Source: Bacteroidales bacterium UBA1195
Lineage (GTDB): Bacteria; Bacteroidota; Bacteroidia; Bacteroidales; WCHB1-69
DNA length: 5,417 bases
Reading direction: 5' to 3'
Assembly: GCA_002309855.1 (NCBI GenBank)
Contig: DBYD01000030.1
Coordinates: 7,545 to 12,961 of the forward strand
The notes beneath the pieces are model-generated. The model searched no databases and was not told where the DNA came from. It worked only from the letters and a program-made list of their open reading frames with translations. The translations under genes and the position numbers were made by a program. Below are positions 1-5,417 of the stretch, in pieces (the first letter of the stretch is position 1; every line of letters starts with the position of its first letter).

Positions 1-542
1 CCGCTGCCGGGGCCGGGGGCGGTCACAACCACCAGAGGACGCTGGGTCTCCACATACTCGTTCTTGCCGAAACCGTCGGCGGAGCATATCAGGTCGACCT
101 TGGTGGGATAGCCCTCAATCAGGTAATGGTACCACACATGGATGCCCATCCGCTCCAGACGCTCCCTGTAGGCGATTGCGCTTTGCTGCCCGTTGAAATG
201 GGTGATCACCACCGAACTGACCATAAGGCCGCAACGCATGAACTCCTCGCGCAGGCGCAGCACATCCTCATCGTATGTGATGCCAAGATCGCCGCGCACC
301 TTGTTCTTTTCAATGTCCACCGCGCTGATGACAATGACAATCTCCGCATCGTCACGGAGCTGCATCAGCATTTTCAACTTGCTGTCCGGCTCGAAACCAG
401 GCAGCACGCGGCTGGCATGGTAGTCGTCAAACAGCTTTCCGCCGAATTCCAGGTACAGCTTGTCCCCGAACTGGGCGATGCGCTCCTTGATGTGCTCCGA
501 CTGGATGCGCACATATTTTTCATTGTCAAACCCAATTTTCAT
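1..542 (-). CDS. DUF1846 (UPF0371) family protein, N-terminal part, cut by window edge
   Basis: The reading frame starts at the ATG at 542 and stays open to base 1, giving 180 complete residues; the C-terminal part (family members are roughly 500 residues, from memory) lies outside the window. The start MKIGFDNEKYV, the block YLEFGGKLFDDYHASRVLPGF at about 30-50, the KNKVRGDLGITYD block at 79-91 and the HYLIEGYP block at 139-146 are what I recall of DUF1846. The fragment ends inside a glycine-rich TAPGPGSG motif (174-181) that resembles the start of a phosphate-binding loop. The biochemical role of the family is not established, so none is assigned. The ATG sits 12 bases after the stop of the PAS gene, with no Shine-Dalgarno site, which suggests that it is the last visible gene of the parE-purC-PAS cluster. 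Family assignment is from sequence memory and is fairly secure; function is unknown. Confidence 0.85.
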   Translation of the reverse strand, partial: MKIGFDNEKYVRIQSEHIKERIAQFGDKLYLEFGGKLFDDYHASRVLPGFEPDSKLKMLMQLRDDAEIVIVISAVDIEKNKVRGDLGITYDEDVLRLREEFMRCGLMVSSVVITHFNGQQSAIAYRERLERMGIHVWYHYLIEGYPTKVDLICSADGFGKNEYVETQRPLVVVTAPGPGS

Positions 543-554
543 CTGATGTCGGTT

Positions 555-905
555 TTATCGGTTATTATCCTGTGGGGGAGTGTCCCGCACATAATGAGGC
601 ATGTCTTCCGGCAGCACAAGCGAGAATTCGACCAGTCCGGCCACCTCCCCATCATCATACCATGGGGTCTGGTATATCAGTTTGCGCTGCCCCTTTTTCT
701 GGATGGTGTAGGCATGGGTGGCACCCTCCGCCATCAGGCGGCGGATAATCTCCTGCGAGCGAGGCTGGTGGCAGGGCATCATGTTCTCCCCCACCTTGTC
801 ACCGAACACCGCCTTGGAGGCATCGTTCATGAAGATTATGTTCCCCTCCCTGTCACTGACCGTGATGGAGGCCTTCACCGTTTTAAAAACCTTTTCGCTG
901 TCCAT
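555..905 (-). CDS. small single-domain PAS protein
   Basis: This 116-residue protein consists almost entirely of one PAS fold. Visible PAS features are ASITVSDREGNIIFMNDAS (12-30, the first beta strands and the N-D turn), FGDKVGENMMPCH (34-46), a helix SQEIIRRLM (50-58) and the closing strands KLIYQTPWYDDGEVAGLVEFSL (75-96). The CH pair at 45-46 followed by a helix resembles the PAS domain attached to DUF438 proteins, as I recall it. There is no kinase, cyclase or DNA-binding output domain, so it could act as a soluble sensor or an interaction partner; ligand and partner cannot be told. The charged tail (DTPPQDNNR) is probably disordered. I chose the ATG at 905, which begins 2 bases after the purC stop. 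An upstream in-frame ATG at 926 would add seven residues and overlap purC by 19 bases. Likely cotranscribed with purC. Confidence 0.75.
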   Translation of the reverse strand: MDSEKVFKTVKASITVSDREGNIIFMNDASKAVFGDKVGENMMPCHQPRSQEIIRRLMAEGATHAYTIQKKGQRKLIYQTPWYDDGEVAGLVEFSLVLPEDMPHYVRDTPPQDNNR

Positions 906-907
906 AA

Positions 908-1855
908 CTACTGCAATGCGGCGCAACAGGCGGCCACGTTCCGTTCCACACGCGCCATCACATCGGAGCTCTCCTCACGGACAAACTTCTCGCCTGTTAT
1001 CTGTTCATACAATTCAATATAACGTTCCGAGATGTGCTGCACAACCTCGTCCGTCATTTCGGGGACGCGCTGACCCTCTTTCCCCTGGAAACCGTTCTCC
1101 ATCAGCCATTCGCGCACAAACTCCTTGGAGAGCTGCCGCTGCGGCTCACCGGCGGCGAAACGCTGTTCAAAGCCGTCGGCATAGAAGTAGCGGGATGAAT
1201 CCGGCGTGTGGATCTCATCAATCAGGTAGATTTTGCCGTCCTTTTTCCCGAACTCGTATTTGGTGTCCACCAAAATCAGCCCGTGCCTGGCGGCTATCTC
1301 GCTGCCACGCTGGAACAGGCGGCGGGTGTAGTCCTCAAGTATGGCGTAATCCTCCGCGGAGACCAGACCCTGACGGATAATCTCCTCCTTGGAAATGTCC
1401 TCATCATGCCCTTCGACGGCCTTGGTGGTCGGGGTGATTATGGGTTCGGCGAAACGCTGGTGCTCGCGCATCCCGTCAGGAATGGGCACACCGCAGATGC
1501 TTCTTGCACCCGATTTATATGTCCGCCATGAACTTCCGGTCAGGTATCCCCGGATTATCATCTCCACCGGGAACGGCTCGCAGCGGTGTCCGGCCATCAC
1601 CATCGGGTCGGGCGTGGAGGTCTTCCAGTTCGGGCAGATGTCCGCCGTCAGATCCAGAAAGCGGGAGGCAATCTGCGTAAGCACCTGTCCCTTATAGGGT
1701 ATGGCACGAGGAAGCACCACGTCGAAGGCCGAAATGCGGTCGGTCGCAACCATAATCATCCAGCGGTCGCGGATGGTATAGACATCCCGCACCTTGCCGC
1801 GGTAGAATCCGGTAAGGCCGGAAAGTTTGAAATTGGTTTCACTGATTACATTCAT
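908..1855 (-). CDS. purC: phosphoribosylaminoimidazole-succinocarboxamide synthase (SAICAR synthetase)
   Basis: PurC condenses CAIR with aspartate, using ATP, to make SAICAR in cytoplasmic de novo purine synthesis. The 315-residue length matches the long Bacteroidetes-type enzyme. Visible landmarks are the ATP-binding glycine loop YRGKVRDVY (18-26), ATDRISAFDVVLP (37-49), IPYKGQVLTQIASRFL (52-67), EMIIRGYLTGSSWRTYK (98-114), the family signature LVDTKYEFG (195-203) and DEIHTPDSSRYF (213-224). No key motif is missing, so the gene looks intact. The frame extends 20 codons upstream to an ATG at 1915, but that part overlaps parE and has no family similarity. The ATG at 1855 follows an AT-rich, A-rich leader typical of Bacteroidetes starts and gives the family N-terminus. 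It lies 31 bases after the parE stop and ends 2 bases before the PAS gene, which argues for one transcript. Confidence 0.97.
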   Translation of the reverse strand: MNVISETNFKLSGLTGFYRGKVRDVYTIRDRWMIMVATDRISAFDVVLPRAIPYKGQVLTQIASRFLDLTADICPNWKTSTPDPMVMAGHRCEPFPVEMIIRGYLTGSSWRTYKSGARSICGVPIPDGMREHQRFAEPIITPTTKAVEGHDEDISKEEIIRQGLVSAEDYAILEDYTRRLFQRGSEIAARHGLILVDTKYEFGKKDGKIYLIDEIHTPDSSRYFYADGFEQRFAAGEPQRQLSKEFVREWLMENGFQGKEGQRVPEMTDEVVQHISERYIELYEQITGEKFVREESSDVMARVERNVAACCAALQ

Positions 1856-1886
1856 CTTGTTATGTTTTATAGTGGAATTCCGAAAA

Positions 1887-3728
1887 TCATGCGTCACGGA
1901 CCAGATCCTCCTCAACCTTCAGATGCTTCATGATGAAGGACTGGCGTTCGGGTGTGTTCCCGCCCATGTAGTAGTTCAGCAGCTGCTGCACATTGGTGTC
2001 GCTGTTCAGCACCACCGGCGAAAGACGTATGTTCTTCCCGATAAAATGCTTGAACTCGTCCGGGGAGATTTCGCCCAAGCCCTTGAAGCGGGTGATCTCC
2101 GCCTTCGCGCCGCACTTTGCGATGGCATCCAGCCGCTCCTGCTCCGTGTAGCAGTAATGGGTCTCCTTCTTGTTGCGCACCCGAAACAGCGGCGTCTGCA
2201 AAATATAGACATGCCCCGCCTTGATAAGTTCGGGAAAGAAGGAGAGGAAAAAGGTGAGCATCAGCAGCCGGATGTGCATGCCGTCATCATCGGCATCGGT
2301 GGCGATGATGATGTTGTTGTAGCGCAGGCCGTCCAGCCCCTCCTCCACGTTCAGCGCCGCCTGCAGCAGGTTGAACTCCTCATTCTCATAGATGACGCGC
2401 TTGGTCTTGCCGAAGGTGTTCAGCGGCTTGCCCCGCAGGGAGAAGACAGCCTGCACCTCCGCATTGCGCGATTTGGTGATGGAGCCCGATGCGGAGTCTC
2501 CCTCCGTGATGAACAGCGAGCTCTCTATGCCGCGATCCCCCTTCTCGTTCAGGTGGTAGTGACAGTCACGCAGCTTGCGGTTGTTCAGGTTCAGCTTCTT
2601 GTTGTTGCTCTTGGCCGCCTTTTTTATGCCTGCGATCTCCTTGCGCTCCTTTTCCGATTCGTTAATCTTCTTCTGAAGCGCATCCGCCACCTCCGGGTTG
2701 CGGTGCAGGTAGTTGTCCAGAAGCCTGCCAACCATGTCGTTGACATACCAGCGCACCGTGGGGCCGCCCGGCTTCATGTTTTCCGAACCGAGCTTGGTCT
2801 TTGTCTGGGACTCAAACACAGGGTCCTGTATGCGGATGCTCATGGCCGCGCAGACCGACTGGCGGATGTCCATGGCGTCGTATTCCTTTTTGTAGAACTC
2901 GCGGAGCGTCTTCACCAATGCCTCACGCAGGGCCTGCTGGTGCGTGCCGCCGTGGATGGTGTGCTGCCCGTTCACAAAGGTGAAATAGGTCTCCCCGTTC
3001 CCCTTCTCCGCATGGGTGATGGCCAGCTCAAACTCCTTTTCCTGCAAATGCACGATCGGATACACCAGCTGCTCGTTCATCGAATTGGAGAGCAGGTCGT
3101 ACAGGCCGTTTTTTGAATTGTATTTCTGCCCGTTGAAGACGATGGTCAGCCCGCGGTTCAGGTAGGCGTAGTTCCAGAGCATCTTTTCCAGAAATTCGGA
3201 ATAGAAGTGGAAATTCTCGAAAATGGTGTCGTCAGGGACAAACACGACGGTCGTGCCGTTGGGCGCATCCGTGTCGCAGACAGGATATTCCTTCACAAGC
3301 CGCCCGCATTCGAACTCGGCCCGCTTCTCCCTGCCGTCACGCACGGAGACCACCTGGAAAAAGCTCGAAAGCGCATTGACCGCCTTCACGCCCACACCGT
3401 TCATGCCGATTGACTTCTGGAAGGCGTCGGAATCATATTTGGCGCCGGTGTTCATTTTGGCCACACAGTCCACAACCTTCTCCAGCGGAATGCCGCGCCC
3501 GAAATCGCGTACAGTGACCTTCTGCTCGTGAATCAGTATGTTGACCACCTTGCCGAACCCCATCATAAATTCATCAATCGCATTGTCTATCACCTCTTTC
3601 AATAGCACGTAAATACCGTCGTCCGGGGAATTGCCGTCCCCCAGCTTGCCGATGTACATGCCCGGACGCTGCCGGATGTGCTCGTTCCAGTCTAATGTGA
3701 CGATGTTTTCTTCTGTGTATTCGGCCAT
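1887..3728 (-). CDS. parE: DNA topoisomerase IV subunit B (type IIA topoisomerase ATPase/TOPRIM subunit)
   Basis: This is the ATPase subunit of a type IIA topoisomerase; with ParC it would decatenate and relax DNA. The 613 residues hold a GHKL ATPase domain with KEVIDNAIDE (44-53; predicted general base Glu45, Mg ligand Asn49), DFGRGIP (75-81) and the lid GMNGVGVKAVNALSS (108-122). The transducer carries the QTKTKLGS switch lysine loop (308-315; Lys312). The TOPRIM domain has EGDSA (409-413; Glu409), SLRGKPLN (430-437) and DADDDG (478-483; Asp478, 480 and 482), followed by RFKGLGE (547-553). All catalytic residues are present. The short C-terminus and the lack of a GyrB-type insertion favour ParE; telling it from GyrB with certainty would need a tree. 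The start at 3728 gives the family start MAEYTEENIVTLDWNEHIRQRPGMYIG. It heads the cluster, and purC follows after 31 bases. Confidence 0.95.
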   Translation of the reverse strand: MAEYTEENIVTLDWNEHIRQRPGMYIGKLGDGNSPDDGIYVLLKEVIDNAIDEFMMGFGKVVNILIHEQKVTVRDFGRGIPLEKVVDCVAKMNTGAKYDSDAFQKSIGMNGVGVKAVNALSSFFQVVSVRDGREKRAEFECGRLVKEYPVCDTDAPNGTTVVFVPDDTIFENFHFYSEFLEKMLWNYAYLNRGLTIVFNGQKYNSKNGLYDLLSNSMNEQLVYPIVHLQEKEFELAITHAEKGNGETYFTFVNGQHTIHGGTHQQALREALVKTLREFYKKEYDAMDIRQSVCAAMSIRIQDPVFESQTKTKLGSENMKPGGPTVRWYVNDMVGRLLDNYLHRNPEVADALQKKINESEKERKEIAGIKKAAKSNNKKLNLNNRKLRDCHYHLNEKGDRGIESSLFITEGDSASGSITKSRNAEVQAVFSLRGKPLNTFGKTKRVIYENEEFNLLQAALNVEEGLDGLRYNNIIIATDADDDGMHIRLLMLTFFLSFFPELIKAGHVYILQTPLFRVRNKKETHYCYTEQERLDAIAKCGAKAEITRFKGLGEISPDEFKHFIGKNIRLSPVVLNSDTNVQQLLNYYMGGNTPERQSFIMKHLKVEEDLVRDA

Positions 3729-3751
3729 AAACCTTCGCTCAAATAAAAGCG

Positions 3752-3759
3752 CAAAGGTA
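3752..3759 (-). promoter_or_regulatory. candidate -7 box for the parE operon
   Basis: On the minus strand the sequence reads TACCTTTG, a full match to the Bacteroidetes -7 consensus TAnnTTTG. Transcription would begin about 7 bases further on, giving a leader of only about 17 bases before the parE ATG. No TTTG is present at the expected -33 position, so support comes from one box only. The same octamer also occurs at 3874-3881 on the same strand, again without a good -33 box, and would give a leader of about 140 bases. Confidence 0.4.
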
Positions 3760-3765
3760 CCAAAA

Positions 3766-3794
3766 ATCCGGATACGAATCCGGAACCAATCCGA
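3766..3794. repeat. inverted and direct repeats in the parE promoter region
   Basis: TCCGGAT at 3767-3773 and ATCCGGA at 3778-3784 form a perfect 7-bp inverted repeat with a 4-base spacer. Read as direct repeats, ATCCGGA occurs at 3766-3772 and 3778-3784, with a degenerate ATCCGA at 3789-3794, that is, steps of 12 and 11 bases, about one helical turn. The block begins 7 bases upstream of the candidate -7 box and so covers the place where RNA polymerase would sit. This fits an operator or a short hairpin. No T-run follows directly on either strand, so a terminator is unlikely. Confidence 0.45.
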
Positions 3795-3897
3795 TTTTTT
3801 TATTCACTTTTTTGTTGCAGATGACGAGAAAGCATTTGTTATTTGATTACTTTTGCAAAAATTTAATTTTGAACAAAGGTAATAATATACTTGTTGG

Positions 3898-4137
3898 CTA
3901 TAACGGAAGTTGAAACATCCCCCCACCATCCGATATAAATTCATAAACATCCCTCAATGTTTTTAAACTTATTCTCTCTCCTGTTGTCTCACTTTTCACT
4001 TCCTCACCATTTTTGACGAACACCCACTCAACTATCTTTCCGTTTTCAAAATGTGGTTCAAGAGTTGGGTGGAATCTACCCCCGACACTAAACAACTTGT
4101 TTAGTTGCTCCATTACTGCCTTAAATTCCTTTTCCAT
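3898..4137 (-). CDS. hypothetical protein, 79 residues, AT-rich region
   Basis: I do not recognise this protein. It is small and soluble, with no signal peptide or membrane segment. It starts with a charged helix (MEKEFKAVMEQLNKLF, 1-16), then FHPTLEPHFENGKIVEWVFVKNGEEV (22-47), which reads like a beta hairpin, then a likely helix ISLKTLRDVYEFIS (56-69) and a glycine-rich end (DGGGMFQLPL). The ATG at 4137 is the first in frame; there is no Shine-Dalgarno site but an A-rich leader. It begins 75 bases after the stop of the GNAT-like gene with no promoter in between, so the two are probably cotranscribed. Its base composition is unlike the core genes to the left, and phage or mobile-element origin is possible. 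It ends in TAG, about 170 bases before the parE start, with no clear terminator after it. Ordered secondary structure and a clean frame suggest a real gene. Confidence 0.6.
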   Translation of the reverse strand: MEKEFKAVMEQLNKLFSVGGRFHPTLEPHFENGKIVEWVFVKNGEEVKSETTGERISLKTLRDVYEFISDGGGMFQLPL

Positions 4138-4169
4138 ATTGTTTGCATTTGTTGTATAATCTATTTTGT

Positions 4170-4214
4170 CTAATGTGTCTTGTCTTCCGTATCTTCGATG
4201 GATTCAACCGGTTC
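4170..4214 (-). other. possible +1-frame acidic C-terminal tail of the GNAT-like gene
   Basis: If reading moved forward one base at the TGA stop of the GNAT-like gene (ATT TGA A becoming ATT, skip T, GAA), it would continue for 14 codons as EPVESIEDTEDKTH and stop at the TAG at 4170-4172. Six of 14 residues are acidic and most codons begin with a purine, as in coding sequence. The +1 frame has no ATG of its own; it is open from 4241 after a TAA at 4242-4244. This may be a decayed or programmed frameshift, a sequence error, or chance. Confidence 0.25.
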
Positions 4215-5193
4215 AAATAAGAATATTACTGTGTATGTCCATTATGGTGGCGGTTGCCATCAGGTCTTCACCGTTTTCAATAGCATCCAAGTATTTTCCC
4301 ATATCAACTTTTTTGTTTGTTTTGACAAATATCTTTAAATACTCAACAGCTTCCTTCAACAAATTCATTGTTGTCTCGGAGTAATCTTTATTACCATTTA
4401 CTCTGTCATCGTAGAAAACATACACAACTTCTGTATAATAGTCCTCCTTTGATAGGTTTCTTACATATACGGACTCTTTGATTGGTTTGTGTGTAATTCT
4501 GTTTATACACTCCATAATCCTTTCGTCGTTTTCTTGTTTTATAACATCAAATGTTTCCTGTGAGTTGAATCCAAATATAACCTTACGGCAATCTTCGGTT
4601 TCCCCGTCACTATACTTTATCTTGACAATAAAATGATATCCATCATCAAGTTTTTCCTTTTTTTCATTATTGAACAAATAAAGGTAGTCATTCGGTATCT
4701 TGACACCCCCGTGTTTTTCGTATAGATGTTCAATTGCATCACTACACTCTGTCCAATAGAAGTTTCCAACAAGACTTATATCTTCCTTGATTATATGGAC
4801 GACTGCACGTTTTCCAATGTTTCTGTATTTTGGGTCTGTAGTTGCCGTTATACCAACACATTTCATACCTCCTTGATAAGATGTATATATACTTGCAGCG
4901 ACCATCTTACCATTGAACACCGCCGTCTTCAAGCATGATGTATTTTTCCATAATGACCTTTCATTCACACAACTGCGGAATTCTTTCAGATTTGCATATT
5001 TGTATCCTTCGTCAAAAAAATCCCATAGAAGTTTTCTGTTGTCTCTGACATATGCATAATCGTCTTCATTGACTTTCGGATAGTATGTCTTGTATGTTAT
5101 GTTTTCCTCTTCAAAATCCAATTTGTTTTCACGTATGGATTTGATTTCTCCGGTGGTCGTCATGTATTCGTTAAAGTTTTTAATATGTCTCAT
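4213..5193 (-). CDS. GNAT-like acetyltransferase domain protein with unknown C-terminal domain, probably phage or mobile-element derived
   Basis: This 326-residue protein has two parts. Residues about 48-175 look like a GNAT N-acetyltransferase: strands around AVFNGKMVAASIYTS (91-105), the beta-4 strand GMKCVGITATTDP (109-121), acetyl-CoA loop and helix KYRNIGKRAVVHII (122-135; R-x-x-G-x-x-A at 124-130), and FYWTECSDAIEHLYEKHGGVKIPN (145-168) as the last strands and helix. Substrate is unknown. Residues 176-326 are charged, with alternating strands and helices (for example YYTEVVYVFYDD and TMNLLKEAVEYLKIFVK), and I do not recognise them. The N-terminus MRHIKNFNEYM resembles short leader peptides I recall from large T4-like phage proteins. 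The start at 5193 lies about 70 bases after the start site implied by the promoter at 5270-5300. The gene is AT-rich compared with parE. The 79-residue gene follows in the same direction. The GNAT call rests on motif reading only. Confidence 0.65.
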   Translation of the reverse strand: MRHIKNFNEYMTTTGEIKSIRENKLDFEEENITYKTYYPKVNEDDYAYVRDNRKLLWDFFDEGYKYANLKEFRSCVNERSLWKNTSCLKTAVFNGKMVAASIYTSYQGGMKCVGITATTDPKYRNIGKRAVVHIIKEDISLVGNFYWTECSDAIEHLYEKHGGVKIPNDYLYLFNNEKKEKLDDGYHFIVKIKYSDGETEDCRKVIFGFNSQETFDVIKQENDERIMECINRITHKPIKESVYVRNLSKEDYYTEVVYVFYDDRVNGNKDYSETTMNLLKEAVEYLKIFVKTNKKVDMGKYLDAIENGEDLMATATIMDIHSNILI

Positions 5194-5269
5194 ATCTCAA
5201 ATCGTTTTATTGTTCTAACGTCAATTTACACTTTTTATTATATTTATGTGTCCTAAATGTCTCTTTTTA

Positions 5270-5300
5270 CAAAGATACTATTTTTCCACGACATATCAAA
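5270..5300 (-). promoter_or_regulatory. Bacteroidetes-type promoter for the GNAT-like gene
   Basis: On the minus strand, TTTG (5300-5297) is followed by a 19-base spacer and TATCTTTG (5277-5270). Both boxes match the primary-sigma consensus of Bacteroidetes (-33 TTTG, -7 TAnnTTTG) at the usual distance. Transcription would start near 5263 and leave a leader of about 70 bases before the ATG at 5193. It lies just downstream of the terminator at 5315-5359, so the gene pair 5193-3898 forms its own transcription unit. Confidence 0.65.
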
Positions 5301-5314
5301 ACAGAAGAGGTGAA

Positions 5315-5359
5315 AAACTGAAAAAAGAGACTCCGATATAGGGTCTCTTTTTCTGTTTT
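5315..5359 (-). terminator. hairpin terminator with A/T tracts, probably bidirectional
   Basis: AAAAAGAGAC at 5322-5331 pairs with GTCTCTTTTT at 5343-5352; a T-G wobble and a C-G pair extend the stem inward and leave the 7-base loop CGATATA. The flanks (AAAAC on one side, GTTTT on the other) pair further with a small bulge. On the minus strand the stem is followed by TTTTTTCAGTTTTTC, as expected for an intrinsic terminator. It would end the transcript of the gene at the right edge. The A-tract also makes it usable on the plus strand, but no plus-strand gene enters it. Confidence 0.75.
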
Positions 5360-5372
5360 ATTAGGTGTGAAT

Positions 5373-5417
5373 TTATTTTGTAAATTCTTCGTCGATTTCG
5401 TTTGTCGGGTTTCCATC
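5373..5417 (-). CDS. possible C-terminal end of an upstream gene, cut by window edge
   Basis: In one minus-strand frame the edge reads DGNPTNEIDEEFTK and then TAA, 14 bases before the terminator stem. An acidic, disordered-looking tail followed by a stop and a terminator is what the end of a gene looks like. The two other minus frames are also open here, so the frame choice is inferred from the position of the terminator and the composition. Nothing can be said about the product. Confidence 0.4.
   Translation of the reverse strand, partial: DGNPTNEIDEEFTK

Noticed and set aside
126..1022. 298-codon open frame on the plus strand
   Set aside because: It runs antisense across the DUF1846, PAS and purC genes; its translation is His- and Leu-rich and shows no family features.
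718..1380. 220-codon open frame on the plus strand
   Set aside because: It is antisense to the PAS gene and purC; its Arg-, Pro- and Ser-rich translation is typical of a shadow frame.
1867..1890. Seven-codon mini-frame overlapping the parE stop (ATGA) in the parE-purC gap
   Set aside because: It is too short to support; a leader or coupling peptide cannot be told from chance. The GGAATTCC palindrome within it is also too short to mean much.
1827..3116. 429-codon open frame on the plus strand
   Set aside because: It lies antisense to parE, whose GHKL and TOPRIM motifs are intact; the long frame is a by-product of GC-rich codon usage, and its translation has no recognisable domain.
3847..3875. 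TTTTGCAAAA palindrome and the AT-rich imperfect inverted repeat next to it as a terminator for the 79-residue gene
   Set aside because: The stems are short and consist almost only of A-T pairs with no GC core, so a stable terminator is not supported.
3898..4137. Use of an alternative genetic code (TAG read as Gln, as in some large gut phages)
   Set aside because: The complete AT-rich genes have no in-frame TAG under the standard code; reading through the TAG at 3898 would add only 16 unremarkable residues before TAA.
5267..5416. 49-codon minus-strand frame starting METRQ at the right edge
   Set aside because: It would be translated through the terminator hairpin and into the promoter of the GNAT-like gene; the composition is lysine- and phenylalanine-rich noise, and the frame ending at 5373 fits the terminator better.

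Overview
The window looks like chromosomal DNA of a Bacteroidota bacterium, most likely Bacteroidales. The purC and parE products are of the Bacteroidetes type. Starts lack clear Shine-Dalgarno sites, and the promoters that can be seen are of the -33 TTTG / -7 TAnnTTTG kind used by this phylum. The GC-rich coding DNA of the left two thirds would fit a Rikenellaceae/Alistipes-like genome better than Bacteroides, but that is an inference from composition only.

Left part (1 to about 3730, GC-rich, all genes on the minus strand). Read in transcription order, from right to left, this is a compact cluster: parE (topoisomerase type IIA ATPase/TOPRIM subunit), purC (SAICAR synthetase of purine synthesis), a 116-residue single PAS-domain protein, and the first 180 residues of a DUF1846 (UPF0371) protein cut by the window edge. 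Gaps are 31, 2 and 12 bases, so they are probably one operon. A -7-like box (TACCTTTG) and a 7-bp inverted repeat lie just upstream of parE.

Right part (about 3795 to 5417, AT-rich, visibly different base composition). It holds two complete minus-strand genes without clear housekeeping identity: a 326-residue protein with a GNAT acetyltransferase-like N-terminal half and an unknown C-terminal half, followed by a 79-residue orphan. Upstream of the 326-residue gene is a well-formed Bacteroidetes promoter, and before that a hairpin terminator that probably closes another minus-strand gene whose last codons lie at the right edge. Composition, small unknown proteins and the 'IKNFNEY' N-terminus of the larger protein suggest phage or mobile-element DNA next to a core operon. 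No integrase, att site or structural phage gene is present, so this stays an inference.

The most interesting points are the GNAT-like protein with a possible capsid-targeting leader and a possible +1-frame acidic tail at its stop codon, the sharp composition change upstream of parE, and the repeat structure in the parE promoter. No RNA genes, CRISPR arrays or insertion sequences were seen. No gene-free stretch exceeds 300 bases; the two longest (3729-3897 and 5194-5372) hold the regulatory sites listed.
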